Shown: positions 1 to 12,300 of the stretch, in pieces
How the letters are laid out: each line of letters opens with the position of its first letter
Position numbering within the stretch: position 1 is the stretch's first letter
DNA from: Rotaria macrura
Lineage: Eukaryota; Rotifera; Eurotatoria; Philodinida; Philodinidae
Direction of reading: 5' to 3'
DNA length: 64,000 bases
Assembly (NCBI GenBank): GCA_900239685.1
Contig: OENT01000131.1
Coordinates: 62,001-126,000 of the forward strand
Notes under the pieces: model-generated
The model's input: the letters and a program-made list of their open reading frames with translations, nothing else
Told to the model about the DNA's origin: nothing
Databases searched by the model: none
Translations under genes and position numbers: made by a program

Positions 1-1602
1 TCACTGTTCTTCATTCTGTTTTTGCTTTTTGTACTCTTTCACCATGATATTTTACTTATTCTTTTATTTACTATCCCCATGCCCATACAAATGCGAATCC
101 GTACTCCGTTTATTATATTAGGACATATATTATAGCACTCAACTTTAATAAGGCAATTTGAGCGTGATCATTTAGATTTGTATATTTTAAAATTATGCCA
201 GCTCTGACGAGCGACATGTCCATTAGTATATAAAAAAACACGTTTAGCAGATAATCTTTGCGTTTTTCTATAACCACCAAGGTCAGTAATTCAAAAACCA
301 CTGATCAACTATATTGAAAGCAAAACGTTTCATTCTTTTGCAATCGAATTTTTCTATACCGATTAATAGAATCGCATAACAACCAATGAATGCTTAAATT
401 TAGCTAACTACTTAAAATAATTAAGATTTATATAAACAAAAGAATCATTCATGAAACCAATATTTGAGAAGTGTATAGAACAAAATCACTAACGCTTGAA
501 AAAGTTTACGTTGTTATTAGCAACATGTTTGTTTCAACAAAAAGGGACATGGATAATACGTATTCATTAACTTATACATTTTCTTATTTTGCATGGTTAT
601 TTCATTTCTTTTATCTCCTAAAATTATTCTAGAAGAACTTCCAGATTAGCCTACACGACTGATGCATTGCTATCGTTTTATTATAGCTGCTAATATATGT
701 GCAGCATGATTAAGGGAGATTCATTACAAGCAAAAGTTAAATCTTACGTTGATGTATGCTTAAAACGAATGTTGACGGTCCAGTATTCTATACTAATGTT
801 TTCTTCCGAATGATTTCTATATTCAAAAAAAAGAGCAATTACCCTGATTAAGTATCCTCTAGTAAACTAGTAAAAAAAATTGACGGAAATGGAAGAATAA
901 CTATTTTTAAATATGAATATCTTTCACTTAAATCAGTTAATTGTTTATCAAGTAAACTGCATGCAAAATCTGTACGGATGCCTTGCATTTTCCTATTCTG
1001 TTCCTTTGTTTTCTATTATTGCAATGCATAAGGATGCCTTCTTTCGCTTTCGTTTTCTCGTCTCTTTTCGCCTTGTTAGTTGTAACCTTTTTCGAAGGGT
1101 ATTTGTGCTATGTTTCATTTTTTTCTCCCTTTTCTGTTTCTATATTGACTTGTTGGACAGTCATATCAGGTTTGTTTCCGTTCTTTACATCGATATTGAT
1201 GATGACTATAAAACTGATTTCAGTTACAGGCCTATAATCTATTTAAGAATGAAATAAAAATTGCATCTATTTCGCTTTTGTTGGTGAATATATACGTTAG
1301 ATGATTGGTTGACAATGTCTTATAATTTTTTTTTCCATTCAAGTGTTGTTTGAATGCATAGATAGAATTAGTCGCAAAGAGACCGCAGTATGATTCTTCT
1401 TCTCCCTTATAGGTTAAAACAATGTATGTTTTATTATTGCAGAAAACGTATTTTCTTGTTCTCTTTTGTGATATTTTGATGCAGTATCTTTTATAGATCA
1501 AAGTATACTTTACAGGCGAGCCGATTCTTTTCTTTAATTCAAGCTTTTACAGCACTATTATTGCTTGTTTGCTCCGTATTTCGAATCCGCCCTCGTAAAG
1601 AA
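1..1602. other. No gene recognised
   Basis: AT-rich sequence. The open frames here (for example 913-1257) encode Phe/Leu/Ser-rich low-complexity translations with no motif, and I treat them as chance. An upstream 5' exon or promoter of the GH3 pseudogene could lie here but I could not place one. Confidence 0.5.
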
Positions 1603-4600
1603 ATGGGTGACTCAAATACGTACAAGCTCAGTATAAATGTATTCGAAACACAATATCGTAATGCACTCTGTAATTTACAGTCGACTAACAATGACCACTT
1701 GGGAGAGATTCTTCAAAAAAATCTCTCCTGCGCTTTCTTCAAGGATCGATTTATTTCATTCTTGCCGGCACATCGTCCACTTTCTGTGGGAGAAGAAGAA
1801 ACAGGATACGCATCAATTAATGAATTTCGAGAAAAAATGCCATTGACAAAATACAGTGACTGTCTCGATTATATTGATCGAATGGTAGTCGGTGGTGAAA
1901 AAGATCTCTTATGTTCCGAAAATACTATTTATTATTCTGCACGTTCTACAACTACATGGAAAGCGAAAGTTGTACCTTCGACTGCAACGACAATGAAAAA
2001 TCTTGGCTTGTCGTTAGGTTTTGGTAACGCTGTTATCTGGAGATCACTATCATCATCATTGTATCCTTCACCCGATCAACGATCATTCAGTTTGCGCAGT
2101 GGAAAAAATTGGATTTATTTCCAAGAACGAAAGACGGCATACCTATGGGACCGTTCACTGTGAGCTTTTCAGTGATTTCATCGATTCCTGGAATTCGAAC
2201 AGTACTTTTCAAAACGAATACCATTTCATTGGATCTAGTTGAGGAAATTAACCATTTCGAGACCAGTACATTCGTTCAATTGGTTTTTGCACTAGCGACA
2301 CCGGATATTTTCTCGTATTCTGTTAATTTTGCACCAGGATTCATTCATACTGTTAAAATGATCGAACATTATTTTGAAGAGATGAGTCTTTGCATTTCAT
2401 TTGCCAATTTTGATCATAGTTCACTTGTCCGCAGTAATATTACTGATTCAGAATTCTTAACAGCCTTGAATCAAGCATTGAACGAGCTGACTTTACAATG
2501 TAGAGTCTACAGTATGGAGGAGATATATATCGATTGGAACGAGCTAAACATATTCGAAGTGAATCTCGTAAAACGAATGTGCCCGGCATTCTACATCGAA
2601 TTTGGCCAACATTGGCTTATGCTTCTACCGGAATAGGAAGTACTTTTTCAATGTACAATGAAGAGGTTCAGTTTTATTGTGGAGATAAACTACCATTAAC
2701 TAACATGATCATCTACATTACTAGTGAAGGATTATTTGGGTCACTCGCAAGTATATACACCGACGAATATTTTCTACTACCAACATTGGCATTCTTCGAA
2801 TTCATTAGAGAAGAAGATATTGAACAAGTAAGACACATGAAATTTGAATGCAAAGTCAAACTTTCGTTTTCTATTTTTTTACATAAGTTTGGAGAAATAA
2901 GGATATTTGAGTAAGAGAGATTATTTCTATTAAAGTAAGATGAAAATTATTGTGAAGAGAAACAGAAGAAAATTCATGAGCTCAAATTTCTATTATCAAA
3001 TGATTTTCGTCAGTAACATTAATTTAAAGATAGTCAATCCCTCATTTAGTTAATCGTTCGTTCTTCTTCTCTAACAAATATGTTTTGTTTAAACAGAATC
3101 AGTTGCTGAAATCAGATCTTATAGCAGAAGAATAATACGAATAATATGAGGGCTAAAACTTGAATACATGTCAGACGATACAGACTTCGTGCTATGTTCA
3201 AAACAAAACAGTCAAATCAATGACGTATTTTACTTCTTTAAAATGTTTTTCACAAAATTGTCTTGCATCATTTTTGTCAACGAACTTTTCCGTAAACCAC
3301 AGAAAACACATTATCATAATCATGCTTTTTCCGTATTCTAAGTATCATATGTTTGTTTAAGTGTAGCATGATCAGTGCAAGAAAGAAAGAACTCAGCTGA
3401 TGCTTTGTTAATAGGATTCTTGATGGATGATATGAAGTTATTTCCCCGCCAAGATACATGTTGTATTTCCTAAAAACTGATGAATATATTCATTACTGGT
3501 TTGATTGTTGTTTCTAAATATGCATTTTATGCCGTGATGTATTCCGTTGTAGAACAATTCGGTGATTTGAACATTAAATCATCGAGCCTTGTCAGTCCTG
3601 CTATATCACTGGCAGGTTTTATTAGAATTTGAAATTAGAATGAGATAGAATTTGTAACGAGTGAAGTGACGTTCTCTAATCAAGATGCTAAGAATGAATA
3701 CACGTTGCAGGATATTTTATTAAAAATTTCTCTTTTGGTAGCTTTTCAAATCTTAGTGCACATCATATCGTCGGTGTTGTTCTCTTGTTCATTAAGGTTG
3801 ATGTTTTCTCTTAATTGGTTAAATAAAGAGAAAAAAAAACGGAAGTTGTTATTTAGAAATGATTCCTTCATATCAATTTTCTGTTCTAGAAAATTGAAAC
3901 TATAGAAAAAAAGAGTGAATCGTAAATGACTCTGTGAAGAAACACTCGCAATTTCTTTTTTGATTCAGTCGATTATACATGGATCGATAACACTCTAATC
4001 AGATTTTGTCAAAGACGCGAACATATTATTCACTGCAATATGAAACTACTTGTTTGGATAAGTTATTCTCAAATATTTTGAATAGAAAACTCGTGGTACA
4101 AGATACCACAAAGAACTCAACAAATTTGTAGTTGTTGATTGAATTTTGCATACACAATTCTATATCAAATGAGAACGTTTGGTGCCAATTTTGAGGAAAA
4201 TTAAAGTAATGCAAACGAGAGTTTTTCTTGGAGTTCAAATGGTAGGCGCATTATGCAGATTTCTGCAGACGTATGGGGGGATTTTATTGTACATCTTTGA
4301 ATTACGCTATTGTCATTGTAATTCTCATTCAGGCCCAACCAAAAACTCTTCTGATATCAGAGATCGAACCAAGACATCGATATGAATTAGTTTGTACGAC
4401 TGCAGCCGGACTCGTTCGATACCGAATGGAAGATGTAATTAGTTGTACACGATTAATTTGCTGATCCGATGATTTAGTTCCATTGCCTGAAGAACCAGTG
4501 GAGATTCCTCGAATTCCTCTAATTTCACTGTCATACCGTGCTGCAAACCTTTTGAATGCAGTCACTGAAAAAACAACTGAGCAACACGTGATGTACGCCC

Positions 4601-5019
4601 TTCAACAAACCATATTCCAGTGGAAAGAGCAAGGAATGCAAGTTGACCTATGTGATTTTAAGTCGTATCCGAAGTTAGACGTATTTCCAGCCACATACGT
4701 CATCTTTGTGGAACTGATGGAAGACCAAAGACATAAGCTTAATGCACAGCAATTTCAATTCCTTCAAAACACGGTCGCTTCTGAAGTCGACAAACATCTT
4801 TGTGAAGCAAATCATATCTATCCGCAGTTTCGAAATGTAAATAGCCTTGACTCACCTTCCTGTATTCTTGTTCGAACTGGAACTTTCTCAAATTACTTGA
4901 TAGATGTTGCGTTGACTGATTGCGTCAGTCCTTTACAAATTAAGCTTCATCGATTGTTGAAGAATGCAAGCCAAAGGCAATACTTTCATGACCATCAAAT
5001 TGATATAGAATCAAACTAA
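1603..5019 (+). pseudogene. GH3-domain protein pseudogene (acyl-adenylate-forming amidosynthetase family)
   Basis: GH3 proteins activate carboxylic acids with ATP and join them to amino acids; plants use them on auxin and jasmonate. Family landmarks occur in order on the plus strand. The N-terminal region runs from ATG 1603 and includes MPLTKYSDCLDYIDRM and a damaged ATP-loop region (YYSARSTTTWKAKVVPST, where SSGTT is expected). The middle has IWPTLAYASTG, LPLTNMIIYITSEGLFG and LPTLAFFEFI. After a 1505-nt GT-AG intron (2828-4332) come RYELVCTTAAGLVRYRMEDV and a C-terminal domain with AVTEKTTEQHV. Three lesions break it. The frame slips by one base in an A run near 2103-2108. It slips again near 2505-2520. 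An in-frame TGA lies at 4462-4464, where a CGA Arg would continue the family pattern. Splicing across the intron keeps phase 0. The family call is strong. Assembly error could explain the homopolymer slip but hardly all three lesions. A missing 5' exon cannot be excluded. Confidence 0.8.
2828..4332 (+). other. Long intron of the GH3 pseudogene
   Basis: Donor CAA|GTAAGA at 2827/2828 and acceptor CTCATTCAG|GCC at 4332/4333 join GH3 coding sequence without shifting frame. At about 1.5 kb it is some twenty-five times longer than the usual intron here. It contains no recognisable gene, and I could not define terminal repeats of an inserted element. Confidence 0.65.
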
Positions 5020-7247
5020 TTATGTATGATTCTTCTTCTGACTTTACAGAAAACCTAACAAGTCCTATTGGATTCTTTTGTGAATTTTGTGAATGTAAGA
5101 ATAGATCCAGATGTTTGCAGAACTATTTATATATGGTCGTAGTAGAATATAAAGCTGAAAGCAACTCATACTCTTTGGCAATATATCTTATATTGAAAGA
5201 CCAAATTAATATAAGTAATGAGAACTTTAATAGACATGAATCCTATATTGAGTCATTTAGATACAAGCTCACAGTCAATTTTCAACTGAACAGTATATAC
5301 GTATAAAACTCGTATAAGCACAACTAATATTAAATATATTGATTTTTGGATACGTCGAATATTTGCAACAACTATTGGTTGATCGACTACCAAATACCAT
5401 TGTCTGATAGCTCGAGCAAAGTTTCAATGAATAGAGAGGATGACATTCATCGCCACTGTCAATTAAGTTGCTCAAGATAACAAAGTTGATTTGCAAAATG
5501 ATATGACATAAGTATTTAAAAATACATTCGACTAGCATTTTTCATTAGCTCGATTGTCTTTTCTTAAAATTTAGCAGCATTTCATTAATCAGAAGGCAAA
5601 AGTCTTTTGTACAATATATGATACAGGTGTTTATATGAATTGATGTCGAGGCTATGTCTACTAACTAACCCACCCACAATTATACTCTGTTCGATATTTC
5701 TATTTAAAATTGACACATTTTGACAAGTTGGCAGGGCGCGCTAAAAACTGATTTTTCTAGTAATCGTGATTGAATGTTATTCAATCTTAATATTATCTTA
5801 ATGAATTGAACGAAATACAGTACCCATATGTACTCTAAAAAATAAAGATAATAATTATAGTTGACGCAAAGATTCGGTCAGATTAAACGAATTCACAGTG
5901 AAAAAACCGAAATATTTGTACCAGAAAAGCAAGCTTTCCAACATCTGTTCTATCTTCGGATCATTCTTCAGTGTATAGATGAAGAATTATATGGTTATCA
6001 TGTTTGTTATATGTCTTCCAATGAATAAAAATAACTATTATGTTGTAATTGTTAGAGAAATTTGATTGCACAGATACCTATTTATAAGGATAGTATGCTA
6101 TTCAAAAAATGAAAGAAATATCTCCATCATTTACAATTAGTTTAATAAAAATATTATTTATCATATGAATAATTCAAAGCACTAACTAAAATTTCGTGCA
6201 CATTTCTACACTGTTACGACAACATTTTACAGAAGTCTGACAATGCCAAAAACTAGCATTCATATTTTTAAAACTCAGTCGAAAACAAGCAGTCTAGTCG
6301 TGCAAGGATAATATACAGGCCCTGTAGAGGGGGGGGGGGTACGAAGAAGACGAATTTTGAGAAGGAACTTTTCAAAAACAGAGAAGGAAAAGAAGGATTA
6401 TTTCGAAATGTACTGTTCAACAATAAACATAAAGACAAATCAGATGAAGATCGAGCCGAACCTGCACGTACATAATTGAGTTTTACATTGTTGCTTTTCC
6501 TTAAGTAAAATCAGCCTATGAATACAATAATAATGGAAAAAAACTCAAACTAATTCAAGTATACAATGCCTTACCCTCTAGTACTTCTGAGAGACGAGTT
6601 TTGGTATCATCACAATATCAGTAGTGTATATTGTTAATTTTGTCTTTCGAAGTGAAAAAAGATCGCTCTGCAACAAGTTCGATGGAAGTAGTGCCGATTT
6701 CAGAATATTGTTATTTAATTTGACTTCTGAGAGCCACAAGTTCTCTATCTCACTATAGCAGACCACATGCTTGTATTAGAGAAAAAACATTAAGAAATGA
6801 AACACATGCTATTGATCGTGGAATGAGACAGAACAGACATTAACGAGAGTAATGATAGCAGATATAATGAATAATCAAACAGAAATAGGACCATACTTCT
6901 CGTAAAAGGTTTTCTTCAAAACAATCAGACCGATACACTTTTAGCATACGGCGAATTTATCTGTCAATAAATGAACAGAGGTGTTTTTCATTACAAACAT
7001 ATCTGATGCAATGTCGCTCTTCATAAGATATAGATGAAAGTGCATGTTCCTTAAAATATAGTAGAAAATATTCAACCCATTTCATAAAACATAAAACCGA
7101 TGATAAATGCCGAAAGTTACTACTTTCTCATCAAAGTGGCTATAAAAGGCTGACTCGGCAGGAAAACCATGCTCTGTTTGCTTATGTCAAAGTACAGAAA
7201 AATAGTACGTTTCTGTATGTACTATATACAATATCGAATTAAGATGT
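5020..7247. other. No gene recognised
   Basis: AT-rich intergenic sequence with a G homopolymer near 6330-6340. Open frames are short and featureless. Confidence 0.5.
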
Positions 7248-7473
7248 CCCAGGTCGAACGATACGGACCGTTGAGTGGACGCAGTTGTACGGACCGTAAC
7301 ATCATTAAAATAGGGCAATATACGGCCGTATTTTCACAGTATACGGCTTCGTATACGGTACTATTTCTGGGCACAGTAATAAAGGATCGTCTACTGTGAA
7401 AATACGGCCGTATACGGCCCTATTTTAATGATGTTACGGTCCGTAACGGATATCCGCTTTGATTGACCTGGGG
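7248..7473. mobile_element. Small foldback element (MITE-like), CCCAGGTC ends
   Basis: Two inner arms, 7291-7341 and 7392-7442, are reverse complements over 51 bases with two mismatches and can be extended by three more. They are separated by about 50 bases. Each arm contains short self-complementary motifs such as TACGGCCGTA. Further out, CCCAGGTC (7248-7255) is mirrored by GACCTGGG (7465-7472), with degraded similarity between, so the whole unit is about 226 bp. There is no coding capacity. The flanks show at most a doubtful GT/GT duplication, so the superfamily is not assigned. Confidence 0.75.
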
Positions 7474-7900
7474 TGCCAATCGAGGTTGAGCTAATGTACA
7501 AAATTGTTCCAAGTACATCTGCGACATCTCAGAGACGTTTTGAAAACATCACTCAACGATAAAATCGATCAAACGAATCAACTTAGGAAAAATTTAATGA
7601 AAAGATGGCTCAGAAAGCTGATGAAATTCGTAGCTTGTAATTTTGCAAATATTGTAAATTTATAGATTTTTTAATAAAGAATGAATAATTCATCTACGTT
7701 CTAGAACAGCGGTTGCTTCATTATGTATTCTTTCTGATATATGAATAACATTTTTACGAAGTGTGTTATGGTCTGTTGGGCAGAACGTATACGATCTTCT
7801 TGCACGAAAACGAAAAAGAAGAAGGAAAACAAGGAATTTTGTTAAAAAGAAGGATGCAGAATGGCGCCCCTCAAGAAGAAGGACCGCTCCAGGGTATGAG
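7474..7900. other. No gene recognised
   Basis: Short AT-rich spacer between two foldback elements. A basic open frame around 7763-8056 runs into the palindrome arm and is probably spurious. Confidence 0.45.
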
Positions 7901-8259
7901 TACTCTCTAAAAAATAACCGTTTCCCAGAAAACCAACGCAAAAAGGTTTGCGAGGCTCGGAAACCATTTTCTTACTCTCGGGAACTGTTTCAAGGGTTTC
8001 CGAAAGCTCGGAAACCCATTTTTTACCATCAGAAACTCTTAAAAGGTTTCCGATAGTAACAAACTCGTAAACCGAAAATGGTTNTCGGTTTACGAGTTTG
8101 TTACTATCGGAAATCTTTTAAGAGTTTCTGATGGTAAAAAATGGGTTTCCGAGCTTTCGGAAACCCTTGAAACAGTTCCCGAGAGTAAGAAAATGGTTTC
8201 CGAGCCTCGCAAACCTTTTTGCGTTGGTTTTCTGGGAAACGGTTATTTTTTAGAGAGTA
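7901..8259. mobile_element. Long near-perfect palindromic foldback element, CTCTCTAAAA ends
   Basis: Arms 7901-8074 and 8085-8259 (about 174 bases each) are reverse complements with roughly one substitution (G/A in AAAAGRTTTCC) and one length difference. A central spacer of about ten bases contains the only N in the window, at 8084. Outer ends read TA-CTCTCTAAAA and TTTTAGAGAG-TA, so a TA target duplication is possible. Within each arm the motif GGTTTCC/GGAAACC recurs several times. There is no coding potential. Near identity of the arms suggests recent insertion or gene conversion; the N probably marks difficulty sequencing through the hairpin. The ends match the element at 20549-20770. Confidence 0.85.
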
Positions 8260-8671
8260 GAAATTCGATAGGTGATCGATTGACTATAGTATCGGATGAT
8301 TATCTTAACAGTTCGAGAAGAATGAATCAAAATCAAAATCAAAATCGTTAGTAATCGGCTCAAAATGAGTTATAATGCCGCCTGGTTTGGAGTCTATTAA
8401 AACTTGAGTACAAAAAAATATTTAAGACGCAATTATTTCCATAGGAATCAATTCACGATCTCAAAATGTTCAATCGACTCGAAATGTTGAAGAACAATTA
8501 TAAGGAATGCACCATTGGTTCGTTAAAATTCACTCTTGATACGTTAACAAGAAAGTTTACTCAACATTTGCTTGCCTTCACCAGTATTATGATCTTCATT
8601 TTTAATCATGATTTATTCATTCAACGTTTTCATAGTAATCTATCGAAGAAGAAAAACAATAGTCATCTGTA
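8260..8671. other. No gene recognised
   Basis: Spacer between the palindrome and the GNAT gene, with a short repeat of the hexamer CAAAAT near 8328-8345. It should contain the 3' untranslated region of the minus-strand GNAT gene. Confidence 0.4.
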
Positions 8672-9361
8672 TTACTTTTGTTCAGTTAAATCAACAAGAA
8701 TATTGACAATTGGTTCGCCTTTATAATCTTGAAATGGACGTGTAAGGCCATAAGCTTTCTTCTTCCATACCCAATTTGCTATGTCAGCAACTCTCATTTT
8801 TTTTCCATGCATTTTCGTACCAAAGATATGACGTGATGCTGGATTTGATGTTTGTGCAAATGCGTACCGAAAGCCTTTCGTATTTCTGGCATAGTCACAC
8901 GCATGAATACTTAACTGCGTAGCTAAATTTTTACCTGAGTGTTTATAATGTGTTGTCACGACGGAAATATATAAAATAATATTTGGTTTTAACTCTTCAT
9001 CGAAATCATAATGAACAAATTGATCAAACATTTCGTCGTATAGGTCTATCGCAGGATTATCTGATGGAAGACTCAAAGCATCATACGGATGTTTTTCATA
9101 ATTTAAAGCTAAGTCACTAGCTACGATTAATGCAACAATATCATTGGTTGGACGGTGTCGTACTAAATGTGATAGCTTTTCATCAAGTACATCGATGATT
9201 ATTGGCCAGGCCCATTCATCAAATATTTTTTCTGCTGTTGCACCATTGAAAATCGATAACGGATTGTGAAACGAAAATTGTGATGCGATGAGCTTAGCGC
9301 ATAGGCGAGCATCGGCTTCATTTTCTATGAGGGCAATCTCATATTCATCATTATTTTCCAT
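8672..9361 (-). CDS. GNAT-family N-acetyltransferase
   Basis: Intronless gene of 229 residues starting at the ATG at 9361 (MENNDEYE...); the frame extends upstream but without another ATG. The fold is that of GCN5-related N-acetyltransferases, which move an acetyl group from acetyl-CoA to an amine. The central strand LYISVVTTHYKHSGKNLATQL resembles motif A, where the acetyl-CoA pyrophosphate loop (R/Q-x-x-G-x-A/G) sits, here HSGKNLA. It is followed by the typical helix, then FRYAFAQTSNPASRHIF, the usual place of the N/S-x-x-S/A-x-x-x-[FY] motif. Length and layout are like animal arylalkylamine N-acetyltransferase-like proteins. The substrate is unknown. Its neighbours are mobile elements, not partners. 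Confidence 0.75.
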   Translation of the reverse strand: MENNDEYEIALIENEADARLCAKLIASQFSFHNPLSIFNGATAEKIFDEWAWPIIIDVLDEKLSHLVRHRPTNDIVALIVASDLALNYEKHPYDALSLPSDNPAIDLYDEMFDQFVHYDFDEELKPNIILYISVVTTHYKHSGKNLATQLSIHACDYARNTKGFRYAFAQTSNPASRHIFGTKMHGKKMRVADIANWVWKKKAYGLTRPFQDYKGEPIVNILVDLTEQK

Positions 9362-12300
9362 GTAACACAGGAAAAAAGTATGTATATACGAGAGCAATAA
9401 TTAAGTGTACTCAGAGGTATTTTTAAGTTATTTATTCTTGTTGTTCAAATAATTTTGCATCGTCGCAGAAATAATGAGTCATCATCACTGTTAGCCATTA
9501 TGACTAACTAAAACTCTAGTCTTTATTTTTACTATCTTCTTGTCTCCACTACTTCACTACACGACCAAGACACCTAGTAATACTTAACATAAACCAACAT
9601 AAGCTGGTCTAATGACCAATCGAGAGATAAAAGAAAGAATATTGAGAACAAAAAACAGAGATAGTGGAAAACAGATAGCGCCACTATCTAACGATGATCG
9701 TAATATATTTTGATAAAACAATAGGAACCTACTTGCTAACAGAATCGGTTTAAACATAAAATTTACCGATCAAATAAATATTCCATCGCATAGAGACAAA
9801 CATTTTTGAATTAAACAACACATCGAATGATATAAGAAAAAATATTGTGTTTTTGATTCTCAGAAGCATTATAAGAATCTTTGAGAATTGGGTTATTCGA
9901 TTGAGTTTTATTTTGTAACGCTGCATGGCATAGATGCACGTATAAATTTTAAAAAATCTCCTCATCCTTCCCCTATGCAAAAACGTCATTTCCTTTCATC
10001 AATTCATTATTTTCACGGGAGACGCTTGGTATGCTGAAATACTCCTTCCTAAGAAAGCCAGCTTTGCTTATGCATGGCATAGAAAGTAATATTCAGACTC
10101 TTTGATAACAACTGTTGGGTTATCAGCCAATGAGAGTCGTACTAAGTTTTCATAATATGCCAAGATTTGTGAGTCCTGATAAAATGCTCTTTCTCCTCTG
10201 ATATTGTTTGTATTACAGTTGGCTGCCTTCCATTCAGGTCATATATTCATATGATTTTCTTACTGGATCATGCATCATGTAGTATCAAAAAATAATTATT
10301 TGAATCTAAGTCCATAGTTTTCATTATAACATTTCAGCAAACTATGGAGAAAAATTATGCATTCTTGCTTCTAAGAAAATTTGACAGTATATATCCTAAA
10401 ACATCTTCTTTTGATCTAAATTAAAGACGTTCTTTTTAAGTTTTCATGCACCTCATACTTAATGAATCTTGAAAAGATGGACATCATAGAAAATTAGTTT
10501 AGATTAAATTCGACCATGAGTTTCTTTGATTAAAACGTTTGTTTTCTAACATACTATTTATATAGAGATGCCTACTCTTTGAATAGATTTTATGAATTAA
10601 TCAAAAAACCTAGTTCTTGATGTAATAGACTAGAATATCCAGCTTCGCTAACACAAAGACAAAACTAAAAAGTCCCACAAGCAAACCAATCAATTTCCGA
10701 TTGTTCTTATTTCATGAGAAAAAGAAGATTCTAGTATTTCGTTAATTTACTGAAAAGCCTTCAGGCTTTTTGCACTTAAAAGACATCATACTGAATATCA
10801 CACAATTTTATGTGTTTTTATAAATATATAGGTGAGAAGTACGGCTGCCACTACACCTGTCGCTTGCATCCATTTCGAAAACGACACTAATTTTTCATAG
10901 TAGAATCTACATTCACTGATAATCGATCTGGAAGATTTTTAAAAGCTCTCTTTTAGTTCAGAAGATATTTGAAGTTCACTGATTCCTCTTCTGTAATTCA
11001 TTTTCAACAGTATATTATAATATTTTTCCAATCATTTTTTTTATGCTTTATTTAAACATCACCGTGTATAATATATTCTGCTTTGGGAACTAAAACATGT
11101 TTTGATATTTTTTTCGATGAAAATTTTCTTTTTGATGTTTGTGACGTATAACTAAATGATACGATATTACTTCATGTGCAAGATGCAGAATACGCAAATC
11201 ATTCAAGCATATCACATTCCATGTGCCACCTATAAATATCGTATGTAAAAAGGTTCGATATCAAGTAAAAAAAGCCCATTCTATATAAAGAGCTGAACGG
11301 AATTATTCCCTTTTGCTTTGATGAAAAGTTAAAAAAGCATTTCTTAAACAAAGCGTGTAGATAATGTTACATATAAAGCATCAGGCCTAATCAACAACAC
11401 GTTACAAAAAAATGATTTCTTCTATTAAATTTGATTTAACATCGTCTTGATGGGCAAATTGTTAAACTAATACCTAACATAAAAACAATTCCATCAAAAA
11501 CCGACATCCACATCGTCGATTTTGCAGTTCAAGTACGGATCGTTCTTAAATACTACGACGAACGCTGAGAAGAATTTATTATCAGTATTGATTTCGGTCT
11601 AATTTGAATCACAAGAAATTGATTTGAATACGTGCATGACTGTATTCGACTCAGCAGCCATTTCTTGATTCTAATAAATAAATATTATTGATACTAGAAT
11701 TCAATTTGGACTTTGATTGATAGGTTTCTCTGCATCTTGACTCACACACTTCTTATTATTGGAGCGATTCTTCGGTTTTAAACTACTTTTAAACAATCAG
11801 TACTGGTACAAAGTGGAAAATCTTAAATATTATAAAACCGATGATTACAGCTTTGTTTGAATTCAGTAGATAAAAATCCCATGAATTAAAAAGTCAACTC
11901 TATCGGTATTTGTAAGAATTTGAATCCTTTAATTCAATTGACAGGAAAATAAGACATTGCTGTCGCAAAATCAACCTGGTTGCAAATTTACGATTATTCA
12001 TGATAAGAAATTCGAAACAGTCATAAAACTTCGAAAATTCTAGGTTTGAATTCTGAGAGAAATGCTAGTCTTGGATGTGAATGATTAAGATTGTGAGGAA
12101 ATTCAGAGTGAATTTCAATCAAATAATTGACATCAATACATTAAACTTGGCGATGACACGGATGATAGACTTCAAAATCTATAAAAGAGCAAATGTTTTA
12201 AAACGATTTCTAATAGACATGTTAGGATCAACTGATTTCTGAAGTGTAAGTAACTGTTATCATCATTTTGAGTACAGTTCGATTAAAGTTTGAGTTTTTA

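Noticed and set aside
913-1257. 114-codon frame and its overlapping 84-codon neighbour
   Set aside because: Phe/Leu/Ser low-complexity translation, no motif, no splice context; fits chance in pyrimidine-rich sequence.
7763-8056. Basic 97-codon frame
   Set aside because: Its second half is the palindrome arm, whose mirror arm reads equally; no family resemblance.
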